Below are positions 13,338 to 21,162 of a stretch of DNA of 25,508 nucleotides, piece by piece. The position numbers and the translations under genes were made by a program. The notes beneath the pieces were generated by a model. The model ran no database searches. It was not told the origin of the DNA and saw only the letters and a program-made list of their open reading frames with translations. This DNA is from an uncultured Prevotella sp. (lineage in GTDB: Bacteria; Bacteroidota; Bacteroidia; Bacteroidales; Bacteroidaceae), in the NCBI GenBank assembly GCA_902497035.1, contig CABVDL010000033.1:1-25508 (forward strand), written 5' to 3'. Positions within the stretch are counted from its first letter, which is position 1, and every line of letters starts with the position of its first letter.

Positions 13338-14041
13338 AGATAAAGGTTTGCGGCATGCGCGAGGCCCAAAACATTCGCGACGTAGCGGCATTGGACATCG
13401 ACTTGATGGGCTTTATCTTCTATCCCAAGAGTCCGCGCTTTGTCAGTCTCATCTCTTCCCGCGCAGGTATATTACCCGACTATAGTCCCGAGCGGCTCAG
13501 CATGGCCGTAAACGCCGACGGCACGCCGGGCTACATCTTCCCAAAACGGATTAAGCGGGTGGGCGTGTTTGTCGACGAGATGCCTCAGACAATCATTACT
13601 TATGTTTATAATTACTCGCTCGACTACATCCAGCTGCACGGTCACGAGACACCGACGCTCATCGACAATCTGCGGCGCACGCTCGTGCCTGACCTTGTGC
13701 CGGACATCAAGGTAATCAAGGCCTTTGGCATCACTTCTTCTGAAGACTTCAGACAGTGTGAGCCCTATGAGGGGCATGCCGACCTTTTTCTTTTTGACAC
13801 GCGCACACCACTCGTAGGCGGCAGCGGACGGCAGTTTGACTGGAGTGTGCTGGAGACTTACCACGGCCGCACGCCTTTCCTGCTCAGCGGAGGTATAGGC
13901 CCCGATGATGCTGAGAGGGTAAAGGCCTTTCATCATCCAAAATGTGTGGGCATTGACGTGAACAGCAGGTTTGAGACCGCTCCGGCCATGAAGGATGTAG
14001 AGCTATTGGAAAAGTTTATTAAACAGATTAAAGATGAATAA
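13334..14041 (+). CDS. trpF: Phosphoribosylanthranilate isomerase with an internal insert
   Basis: Performs the Amadori rearrangement between the TrpD and TrpC steps. KVCGM near the start carries the general-base Cys (residue 5). LFLFDTRTP carries the catalytic Asp, and LLSGGIGPDD plus GIDVNSRFE form the phosphate site. At 235 residues it is longer than the usual ~200-210. The extra ~30 residues (about 40-70, including SSRAGILPDYSPERLSMAV) lie between FYPKSPRF and RVGVFVDE. It overlaps trpC by 4 bases and trpA by 8. Confidence 0.94.
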   Translation: MKIKVCGMREAQNIRDVAALDIDLMGFIFYPKSPRFVSLISSRAGILPDYSPERLSMAVNADGTPGYIFPKRIKRVGVFVDEMPQTIITYVYNYSLDYIQLHGHETPTLIDNLRRTLVPDLVPDIKVIKAFGITSSEDFRQCEPYEGHADLFLFDTRTPLVGGSGRQFDWSVLETYHGRTPFLLSGGIGPDDAERVKAFHHPKCVGIDVNSRFETAPAMKDVELLEKFIKQIKDE

Positions 14042-14810
14042 AATCAATCAGGTTTTCGCAACCCGTGGCGACCGAAAGTTGCTCAGCCTGTATTTCTGTG
14101 CAGGCTGCCCCACGCTCGAGGGTACGGGCGATGTCATTAAGGCTATGGAACGCCACGGCATCGACTTCGTGGAGGTGGGCATTCCATTCAGCGACCCTTT
14201 GGCCGACGGTCCCGTTATCCAGTCGGCCGGTACGGTGGCCCTGAGAAACGGTATGACCGTGCGCAGGCTCTTTGCGCAGCTCAAAGCCATAAAGGATGAA
14301 ATCAATATTCCGCTTATCCTCATGGGGTATCTCAATCCCATCATGCACTACGGCATCGAGGCTTTCTTCAAGAGCTGCGTGGAGTGCGGGGTCGCCGGAA
14401 CCATCATTCCCGACCTGCCCTTTGACGATTATCAGCAGGTGGTGAAACCCATTGCCGACAAATACGACATACGCGTCATCATGATGATTACCCCAGAGAC
14501 CAGCGACGACCGCATCCGCTTCATCGACGACAACACCGACGGCTTCATCTATATGGTGAGCTCGGCCAGTGTAACCGGTGCGCAGCAGCGTTTCAACGAC
14601 AGGAAGATAGCTTATTTCAACCATATCAACGCCATGAACCTGCGCAATCCGCGCATGATTGGTTTCGGCATAAGCAACAGACAGACGCTGGAAAGCGCGC
14701 AGCAAAACGCCGCCGGTGCCATCATTGGCAGCAAGTTTGTAACCCTGCTCAACGAGACACGTGATGCCGACAAGGCTCTTGACGCATTAACGGACGCATT
14801 AAAGCATTAA
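14034..14810 (+). CDS. trpA: Tryptophan synthase alpha chain
   Basis: Cleaves indole-3-glycerol phosphate to indole and glyceraldehyde 3-phosphate; the indole is channelled to TrpB. The 258-residue protein has the catalytic Glu and Asp in DFVEVGIPFSDPLADGPVIQ, the LILMGYLNPI strand, GTIIPDLPFDD, the SVTG loop (VSSASVTGAQQ) and the phosphate site GFGISN / GAIIGS. It overlaps trpF by 8 bases and is followed by trpB after 5. Confidence 0.96.
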   Translation: MNKINQVFATRGDRKLLSLYFCAGCPTLEGTGDVIKAMERHGIDFVEVGIPFSDPLADGPVIQSAGTVALRNGMTVRRLFAQLKAIKDEINIPLILMGYLNPIMHYGIEAFFKSCVECGVAGTIIPDLPFDDYQQVVKPIADKYDIRVIMMITPETSDDRIRFIDDNTDGFIYMVSSASVTGAQQRFNDRKIAYFNHINAMNLRNPRMIGFGISNRQTLESAQQNAAGAIIGSKFVTLLNETRDADKALDALTDALKH

Positions 14811-14815
14811 ACACT

Positions 14816-16012
14816 ATGGAAGCAGACAAGAAAGGATTTTTCGGACCTTATGGCGGTGCTTACGTGCCGGAGATATTATATAAATGTGTGCACGACCTGC
14901 AGGACCGTTATAAGGAAGTGCTTGACTCAAAGGAGTTTCAGGATGAGTACTATGCACTGTTAAAGGACTACGTAGGCCGTCCGTCACCGCTCTATTATGC
15001 CCGTCGCATGAGCGAGCGCTACGGCTGCAGGCTTTATCTCAAACGTGAGGACCTCAACCACACCGGCGCCCACAAGATCAACAACACGGTCGGCCAGATT
15101 CTTTTGGCCCGAAAGATGGGCAAGACGCGCATCATCGCCGAGACCGGTGCCGGCCAGCACGGTGTGGCCACAGCCACGGTGTGTGCGCTGTTCGGTATGG
15201 AATGTGAGATTTTTATGGGCAAGACCGATGTGGAGCGTCAGCACACCAATGTGGAGCGGATGCGCATGCTCGGGGCTAAGGTGCATCCCGTGACTACGGG
15301 CAACATGACGCTCAGCGATGCCTGTTCGGCTGCCATCCGCGACTGGTGCTGCCATCCCGAAGATACTTATTATCTCGTAGGCTCGACAATGGGACCGCAT
15401 CCCTATCCCGACATCGTAGCCCGTCTGCAGGCCATCATCTCAAAAGAAATAAAATGGCAGCTTCAGGAAAAGGAGGGACGCGACTGGCCAGACTACCTTA
15501 TTGCCTGCGTGGGCGGTGGAAGCAATGCGGCAGGTACCATCTATCATTATGTCGATGATCCGCGGGTGAGCATCGTCTTGGCTGAGGCCGGCGGTCACGG
15601 AATCAACACTGATTACACGGCAGCCACCATACATTGTGGCACAGAGGGCATCATCCATGGAGCCCGCACTTTGGTGATGCAGGACGACGACGGGCAGATA
15701 AAGGAAGCTTTCACCATCTCCGCAGGCCTTGATTATCCCGGCATCGGCCCGATGCACGCTTATCTGGCCAAGACGGGCCGTGAGAAAGTACTCGCCATCA
15801 ACGACGACGAGGCTATCCGTGCCGGCTACGAGCTGACCCGCACGGAGGGCATTATACCGGCTGTCGAGAGCGCACACGCTGTGGCAGCTCTGCGGAAGTT
15901 GTCGTTCAAGCCCGACGATGTTGTGGTGCTTACGGTCAGCGGCCGCGGAGACAAGGATATTGAGACTTATCTTAAAAACAAGGAAATGGCAGGAGAATAT
16001 GGCAAGTTTTAA
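14816..16012 (+). CDS. trpB: Tryptophan synthase beta chain
   Basis: Joins indole and L-serine to L-tryptophan with pyridoxal phosphate. The 398-residue protein is the classical TrpB1 type. It has FFGPYGGAYVPE at the start, the PLP lysine in HTGAHKINNT (Lys87), ETGAGQHGVATAT with the catalytic Glu109-type residue, the phosphate-binding CVGGGSNAAG, the GRGDKD serine site and the ESAHA element. The order trpA-trpB is the reverse of the common trpB-trpA. Its last 14 bases overlap the start of trpE. Confidence 0.97.
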   Translation: MEADKKGFFGPYGGAYVPEILYKCVHDLQDRYKEVLDSKEFQDEYYALLKDYVGRPSPLYYARRMSERYGCRLYLKREDLNHTGAHKINNTVGQILLARKMGKTRIIAETGAGQHGVATATVCALFGMECEIFMGKTDVERQHTNVERMRMLGAKVHPVTTGNMTLSDACSAAIRDWCCHPEDTYYLVGSTMGPHPYPDIVARLQAIISKEIKWQLQEKEGRDWPDYLIACVGGGSNAAGTIYHYVDDPRVSIVLAEAGGHGINTDYTAATIHCGTEGIIHGARTLVMQDDDGQIKEAFTISAGLDYPGIGPMHAYLAKTGREKVLAINDDEAIRAGYELTRTEGIIPAVESAHAVAALRKLSFKPDDVVVLTVSGRGDKDIETYLKNKEMAGEYGKF

Positions 16013-17408
16013 TTATACCACCAAGTGTCGTCGTGTCCTTGGCGACCTTGTCACGCCCGTGGCACTGTATATGCGGTTGCGTGACCTCTATCCGCAGTCT
16101 ATGCTCATGGAGAGTTCCGACTACCACGGAAACGACAATGCTAAGAGTTTCATCGGCATCCATCCCATGGCATCCGTCCAGGTGAGCCATGGCCGCATTA
16201 CCATGCTCTTCCCTGATGGTACGAGGGAGGAGCGCGCTGTTCCCGTGGAAAACAGCAGCCGGCCCAAGGAGGCTGTCGCCAAGGCTTTCAATGACTTCAT
16301 GCAGGCTTTCCACATTGTGGGAGACGGCAGTAAGTACTATGGTATCTTTGGCTATACGGCCGCCAACGCCGTACGCTATTTTGAGAATATTCCCGTTAAG
16401 GACACGACGATGGAGCGTAATGACGCCCCGGACATGCTCTACCTCCTGTTCAAGGATATCATCGTGTTTGACCATTTCAACAACATGATGGATTATCTTA
16501 CGCTCGGCAGCGATGACGACCTGCAGCAGTTGCAGTCAGCAGCAGCCCGGACGGGCGTGAAGGCTTACGGATTCCATGCCATCGGTGAGACCACATCGAC
16601 ACTCACCGACGAAGAGCATAAGGCCAACGTGCGCCGCTGCGTGCGCCACTGCCTGCGAGGCGACGTGTTCCAGATAGTCATCAGCCGACGTTTTGTGCAG
16701 AAATATGAGGGCGACGACTTCAAGCTCTACCGCGCCCTAAGGTCGATTAACCCGAGTCCGTATCTGTTCTATTTCGACTTTGGCGGTTTCCGCATCTTCG
16801 GTTCCTCGCCCGAGACGCACAACCGCATCGTGGGCAACAGCGCCTTTATTGACCCCATCGCCGGGACGACAAGGCGCACGGGCAACGTGGAGCAGGATCG
16901 CAAGGCTGCAGAGTTTCTGCGCAATGACCCTAAAGAGAACGCAGAACACGTGATGCTGGTCGATTTGGCCCGAAACGACCTGAGCCGCAACTGCCATGAT
17001 GTTAAGGTGGAGTTCTACAAGGATATGCAGTTCTACAGCCACGTCATCCATCTCGTGAGCCGTGTTCGGGGAGAACTGGACCCCGGAGCCGACCATTTCA
17101 TGGAGTTCATCGACACGTTCCCTGCCGGTACGCTCAGCGGTGCCCCAAAGGTGAGGGCACTGCAGCTTATCAACGAAATGGAGCCGCACAACAGGGGAGC
17201 TTACGGCGGATGTATCGGCAGCTTCAACTTCAACGGTGACCTCAATCAGGCAATCGTCATCCGCACGTTCATCAGCCGCAATGGTGAGCTGTGGTTCCAG
17301 GCAGGAAGCGGTGTGACCGCAAAAAGCAATGATGAATATGAGCTGCAAGAAAGCAACAACAAACTTGGCGCTTTGGTCAAGGCTATAAAAGAAGCGGAAA
17401 AGCTATGA
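15999..17408 (+). CDS. trpE: Anthranilate synthase component I
   Basis: Converts chorismate to anthranilate, using ammonia delivered by TrpG. The 469-residue protein carries the Trp feedback element near the N-terminus (MLMESSDYHG, equivalent to LLESAE in E. coli). The chorismate-binding C-terminal half has DVFQIVISRRF, PSPYLFYFDF, the DPIAGTTRRTGN segment, HVMLVDLARNDLSR and FPAGTLSGAPKVRAL. The frame is open from 15918, but the ATG at 15999 (MASFNY) suits the family and has AGGAGA 3-8 bases upstream, one of few Shine-Dalgarno-like sites here. It overlaps trpB by 14 bases and trpG by 4. Confidence 0.95.
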   Translation: MASFNYTTKCRRVLGDLVTPVALYMRLRDLYPQSMLMESSDYHGNDNAKSFIGIHPMASVQVSHGRITMLFPDGTREERAVPVENSSRPKEAVAKAFNDFMQAFHIVGDGSKYYGIFGYTAANAVRYFENIPVKDTTMERNDAPDMLYLLFKDIIVFDHFNNMMDYLTLGSDDDLQQLQSAAARTGVKAYGFHAIGETTSTLTDEEHKANVRRCVRHCLRGDVFQIVISRRFVQKYEGDDFKLYRALRSINPSPYLFYFDFGGFRIFGSSPETHNRIVGNSAFIDPIAGTTRRTGNVEQDRKAAEFLRNDPKENAEHVMLVDLARNDLSRNCHDVKVEFYKDMQFYSHVIHLVSRVRGELDPGADHFMEFIDTFPAGTLSGAPKVRALQLINEMEPHNRGAYGGCIGSFNFNGDLNQAIVIRTFISRNGELWFQAGSGVTAKSNDEYELQESNNKLGALVKAIKEAEKL

Positions 17409-17977
17409 AGATTATCATTATAGACAACTACGACTCGTTCACCTACAACCTTTCCCATCTCGTGAAGCAGCTGGGAGCCGAAGTGGATGTGGTGCGCAAC
17501 GACCAGTTTGAGTTACCCCAATTGAATCAGTACGACAAGATTATCCTCAGTCCCGGCCCCGGCATTCCATCAGAGGCCGGATTGCTGATCGATGTTATAA
17601 AGACCTATGCCGGCAAGAAACCCATGTTGGGTGTCTGTCTCGGCCATCAGGCCATCGGTGATGTGTTTGGCGCAAAGCTTGTCAATCTCTCGCAGGTCTA
17701 TCACGGCGTGGCCACCGACTGCGAGCATTTTGGCAACGATTACATCTTCGATGGTCTGCCGAGCCATTTCGAGGTGGGACGCTACCACAGTTGGGTGGTC
17801 AGCCGTGACCGGTTCCCCGACTGCCTTGAGATTACGGCCCTCAGTCCAGACGGTGAGATAATGGGACTGAAACATCGCCAGTATGACATTCATGGCATCC
17901 AGTTCCACCCGGAAAGTGTGCTTACTCCGATGGGGAAGCGCATCATGGAGAACTGGTTGTCGCACAAGGAAGAATAG
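17405..17977 (+). CDS. trpG: Anthranilate synthase component II (glutamine amidotransferase)
   Basis: Hydrolyses glutamine and passes ammonia to TrpE. The 190-residue class I glutamine amidotransferase has IIDNYDSFTYNL at the start, the oxyanion strand LSPGPGIPSEAG, the nucleophile Cys in GVCLGHQAIG and the His-Glu pair in GIQFHPESVLT. The start ATG overlaps the trpE stop (ATGA). Last gene of the operon; a terminator hairpin follows 29 bases after the stop. A role also in p-aminobenzoate synthesis, as in some bacteria, cannot be excluded. Confidence 0.95.
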   Translation: MKIIIIDNYDSFTYNLSHLVKQLGAEVDVVRNDQFELPQLNQYDKIILSPGPGIPSEAGLLIDVIKTYAGKKPMLGVCLGHQAIGDVFGAKLVNLSQVYHGVATDCEHFGNDYIFDGLPSHFEVGRYHSWVVSRDRFPDCLEITALSPDGEIMGLKHRQYDIHGIQFHPESVLTPMGKRIMENWLSHKEE

Positions 17978-18006
17978 CCGGTTGACAGTGTTTCAATTAT
18001 AACTAA

Positions 18007-18044
18007 ATAATGCGCATCAGACGATTTGTACTGATGCGCATTAT
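18007..18044. terminator. Bidirectional terminator between trpG and prfC
   Basis: ATAATGCGCATCAG (18007-18020), loop of 10 bases, CTGATGCGCATTAT (18031-18044): a perfect 14-bp stem between convergent genes. The flanks are AT-rich but without a long T-run on either strand. Confidence 0.75.
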
Positions 18045-18073
18045 AAGTATAAGGATTACGTGATGCCTGTTAT

Positions 18074-19663
18074 CTAAAATTCCGAGGTGAAGTGGAACTT
18101 GATGTGCTTGAAGTCCTGCTCGGCCATGGTCAGCACATAACTGCTGTCGGCGAGGAACACGTCACGGCCCTCGATGTCCTTGGCCATGTACTGATACTTG
18201 CGCTTCTTGAAGTTGTCCAGTTCGTCGGCATCGTCACTCTCAATCCAGCAGGCCTTGTAAAGGTGTACCGGCTCCCACCGGCATTTGGCGTTGTATTCAT
18301 GCTCCAGACGGTACTGGATGACCTCGAACTGCAGCTGGCCGACCGTACCGATGATGCGGCGGTTGTTGAACTGGTTGACAAACATCTGCGCCACGCCCTC
18401 GTTCATCAGCTGCTCTATGCCTTTCTGGAACTGCTTGCTCTTCATCGGGTCGTCGTTCTCGATGTATTTGAACTGCTCCGGCGAGAACGACGGCAGACCG
18501 CGGAAGTGCAGCTGCTCGCCCTCGGTGAGCGTGTCGCCAATCTTGAAGATGCCGTTGTCGGGCAGGCCGACGATGTCGCCGGGCCAGGCCTCGTCGACGG
18601 TACTCTTGCGCTGCGCCATGAACTGCGTGGGCGAGGAGAAGCGCACGGTCTTGCCGAGGCGCACGTGATAGTAGGGCTGGTTGCGCAGGAACCGGCCTGA
18701 GCAGACCTTGCAGAATGCGATGCACGACCGGTGATTGGGGTCGATGTTGGCTGTAATCTTAAATATAAAGCCGGTGAACTTAGGCTCGTCCGGCTTTACG
18801 ATGCGCTCCTCGGCTTTCGTGGGCTGGGGGCTTGGCGCAATCTGTACGAAGCAGTCGAGCAACTCCTGTACACCGAAGTTGTTGAGCGCGGAGCCGAAGA
18901 ACACGGGAGCCACCTCAGCCTTGCGATAGTCATCGACGCTGAATGTGGGGTAGACACCGTCGATGAGGTCGAGGTCGTCACGCAGGCGGTGGGCAAAGTC
19001 TTCGCCGACATGCTGCTCCAGGTCGGCCGATGTGATGTCGACCTCAACTTTCTGCGTCTTTCGCTGCTTGTCGGGCGTGAAGAGATTGAGGTTGTTCTCG
19101 TAGATGTTGTACACACCCTTGAACTTCATGCCCTGTCCGATGGGCCAAGAGAGGGGGCGCACGTGGATGTGGAGCTCCTGTTCAAGCTCGTCGAGCAGGT
19201 CAAAGGGGTCGCGTCCCTCACGGTCCATCTTGTTGATGAAGATGATGACCGGTGTGTTGCGCATGCGGCACACTTCCATGAGTTTGCGGGTCTGTGCCTC
19301 AACACCCTTGGCCGAGTCGACAACGATGATGGCCGAGTCGACGGCCGTGAGCGTGCGGTAGGTGTCCTCTGCGAAGTCCTGGTGTCCCGGGGTGTCGAGG
19401 ATGTTCACCTTATAGGGGTCGCCCTCCTGTCCCTCGGGCAGGTAGTCGAATTCCATTACGGATGTGGAGACCGATATGCCGCGCTGCTTCTCGATGTCCA
19501 TCCAGTCGGATGTGGCGGTCTTGCGTATCTTGTTGTTTTTCACTGCGCCGGCTACCTGAATCTGTCCGCCGAAGAGCAGGAACTTCTCGGTGAGCGTGGT
19601 CTTACCGGCATCAGGGTGAGAGATGATGGCAAAGGTGCGGCGTCTTTCTATTTGCTTGTTCAT
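18074..19663 (-). CDS. prfC: Peptide chain release factor 3
   Basis: A GTPase that recycles class I release factors from the ribosome after termination. The 529-residue length is typical. G-motifs: SHPDAGKTTLTEKF (residues ~16-29), the QRGISVSTSVM switch, DTPGHQDF and NKMDREGRDP. The rest fits RF3 and not EF-G, lacking EF-G domains 4-5, and it ends with HIKFHFTSEF. The gene follows the DUF4924 gene after 29 bases and is probably the last gene of a LysE-DUF4924-prfC transcript. Confidence 0.96.
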   Translation of the reverse strand: MNKQIERRRTFAIISHPDAGKTTLTEKFLLFGGQIQVAGAVKNNKIRKTATSDWMDIEKQRGISVSTSVMEFDYLPEGQEGDPYKVNILDTPGHQDFAEDTYRTLTAVDSAIIVVDSAKGVEAQTRKLMEVCRMRNTPVIIFINKMDREGRDPFDLLDELEQELHIHVRPLSWPIGQGMKFKGVYNIYENNLNLFTPDKQRKTQKVEVDITSADLEQHVGEDFAHRLRDDLDLIDGVYPTFSVDDYRKAEVAPVFFGSALNNFGVQELLDCFVQIAPSPQPTKAEERIVKPDEPKFTGFIFKITANIDPNHRSCIAFCKVCSGRFLRNQPYYHVRLGKTVRFSSPTQFMAQRKSTVDEAWPGDIVGLPDNGIFKIGDTLTEGEQLHFRGLPSFSPEQFKYIENDDPMKSKQFQKGIEQLMNEGVAQMFVNQFNNRRIIGTVGQLQFEVIQYRLEHEYNAKCRWEPVHLYKACWIESDDADELDNFKKRKYQYMAKDIEGRDVFLADSSYVLTMAEQDFKHIKFHFTSEF

Positions 19664-19692
19664 AGTGTGGTGTCTGTGTGTGGTGCGGTGTC

Positions 19693-20244
19693 TTATTCGT
19701 TGTCGCCGAAGTCGAGGCCCTCGTCGCGGTTCTTGATGTAATAGTCGCTGAGCATGCCCACAAAGGTGGTAATCTCGTTGACGGCATGCTCCGTCTCCGG
19801 CGATATCTCCTTGTTCTCCATGCGCAGCAGCATGATGCCGTAGAGCGCGTTGAGGCAGGTCTCAATCTCACTGACCTCGCGGTTGCCCTTGTTGCGCAGC
19901 TCCACGATATAGGGAAGTACCTTGTAGTATTCCGCGTTGTAGAATGGGAAGTGGTTTGACTCCAGCAGCTGGTTGTGCAGGTCGTTGAGGTCCTGCAGCA
20001 CCACCGCGTTGATGTTCAGGTGCCCTTTCTCCCGTTTGCCCTCCTCGTTCATCATACGGATGAGATTGCCGAACCAGTCGGCCTCCTCGTCCTTCTGGTC
20101 GTCGTCATAGTCGAACTTGCTGATGTATTCCTGTCGGATGCGCGCCAGCGAGCAGCCGTAGGCGCGGATGAGGTCTTCTATCTGCCACATGTAGAGCAGA
20201 TACTCGGCAATGGATTTCTTGCGGATTTGTTGGGCGATATACAT
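19693..20244 (-). CDS. DUF4924 family protein
   Basis: A 183-residue acidic, helical, soluble protein of a family largely confined to Bacteroidetes. The N-terminus (MYIAQQIRKKSIAEYLLYMW, then QIEDLIRA) and the central GHLNINAVVLQDLNDLHNQL are the parts I recognise. The function of the family is unknown to me. It lies between the LysE-type exporter gene (24 bases upstream) and prfC (29 bases downstream), all on one strand. Confidence 0.75.
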   Translation of the reverse strand: MYIAQQIRKKSIAEYLLYMWQIEDLIRAYGCSLARIRQEYISKFDYDDDQKDEEADWFGNLIRMMNEEGKREKGHLNINAVVLQDLNDLHNQLLESNHFPFYNAEYYKVLPYIVELRNKGNREVSEIETCLNALYGIMLLRMENKEISPETEHAVNEITTFVGMLSDYYIKNRDEGLDFGDNE

Positions 20245-20268
20245 CTTGATAATGAGATATGAGAATGC

Positions 20269-20934
20269 CTAATGAAAGGAATATAAGTTGAATACTGTGC
20301 CAATGAGCACTACGACAGAGCACACGATTACGATGGAGCCTATAATCTTGTTGATGAGTACGAGGCTCGAATCATCAAACTTTCCACGTATCTTGTCAAT
20401 AAGCCATGTGAGGCCAAACCACCACAGCAGGGCTCCGCCAAAGATGGAGGTGAACGCAAGACACATCTCAAGCGGCCGGTGAGGAATGACAAATGCCAAC
20501 TGGGCGAAAGCTGCCATGAAAAGGAAGATGATAAGAGGATTGGAGAAAGTGATGAGAAAAGCCGTCAGCCCATTGTGCCAATAAGTACCTTTTCCCTTGT
20601 TGCTTGTACGCAGGTGATGCTTGGGCTTGGAGCGGAAGCAATAGACACCAAACAACGAAAGGATGACGCTGCCGACGATCTGCAGCCAGAACTTGTTGGT
20701 CGGATTGGTGATGAGGTTCATGGCAAAACTCATTCCGAGACCTGTGATGAGAGCATAGATAATATCACTGCAGGCGGCTCCGACACCGGTTATCAAACCA
20801 TACCAGCGCCCCTTGTTGATGGTGCGCTGAATGCATAGAATGCCCACCGGCCCCATTGGAGCGGAGGCAATAATGCCTATAAGCATGCCTTTGAGGATTA
20901 GCCCAAGCAGGTCTATATGGATAGGAAACGGCAT
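20269..20934 (-). CDS. LysE-family amino acid / small-molecule exporter
   Basis: A 221-residue inner-membrane protein with about six hydrophobic helices. The first carries the LysE/RhtB-type IIASAPMGPVGILCIQRT motif, followed by GRWYGLITGVGAACSDIIYA. A hydrophilic loop near residues 100-120 and FLITFSNPLIIFLFMAAFAQ also fit the family. Members export amino acids or related solutes; the substrate cannot be told from sequence. It is the first gene of a probable operon with DUF4924 and prfC. The predicted promoter leaves only a few bases of leader before the ATG. Confidence 0.88.
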   Translation of the reverse strand: MPFPIHIDLLGLILKGMLIGIIASAPMGPVGILCIQRTINKGRWYGLITGVGAACSDIIYALITGLGMSFAMNLITNPTNKFWLQIVGSVILSLFGVYCFRSKPKHHLRTSNKGKGTYWHNGLTAFLITFSNPLIIFLFMAAFAQLAFVIPHRPLEMCLAFTSIFGGALLWWFGLTWLIDKIRGKFDDSSLVLINKIIGSIVIVCSVVVLIGTVFNLYSFH

Positions 20935-20945
20935 AATTCGAACTG

Positions 20946-20953
20946 CAAAGGTA
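20946..20953 (-). promoter_or_regulatory. -7 element of the LysE-DUF4924-prfC operon
   Basis: The minus strand reads TACCTTTG, matching TAnnTTTG, and ends 11 bases before the ATG at 20934. The start of transcription would then fall about 5-6 bases before the start codon. No clear -33 TTTG is seen. Confidence 0.45.
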
Positions 20954-21052
20954 CGTCTTTTATTTCATTTCTTGCCATGCTATAGCGTAAATCTTTGCCG
21001 TACAGCCAACTTTTTTGCTGTTTCCCTGTCCGTAACGGCTTTCGGGAAGTGC

Positions 21053-21162
21053 GTACTTCACGTGAAGTACTGGAGTAATTCGGCCTTGATTACCCGAGTA
21101 CTTCGCTGAAGTACTGGAGTAATTCGGCCGAAGTACTCGTGTCAGCCTTATTCGGCCGAATA
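21053..21162. repeat. Nested palindromes and a 23-bp direct repeat after the ClC gene
   Basis: GTACTTCACGTGAAGTAC (21053-21070) is a perfect 18-bp palindrome. CGAGTACTTCG (21095-21105) and CGAAGTACTCG (21129-21139) are 11-bp inverted arms. A 23-bp block starting TGAAGTACTGG and ending TTCGGCC occurs exactly at 21063-21085 and 21107-21129. A last palindrome ATTCGGCCGAAT (21150-21161) lies at the end of the ClC coding sequence. It may work as a terminator or be a mobile palindromic element. Confidence 0.8.

Noticed and set aside
16737..17348. Minus-strand open frame opposite trpE
   Set aside because: Antisense to trpE, which has all chorismate-binding motifs; no start signal or family match.
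18731..19741. Plus-strand open frame (336 codons) opposite prfC
   Set aside because: Mirror of the release factor 3 coding sequence. Its Val/Glu/Leu-rich composition is typical of antisense frames.
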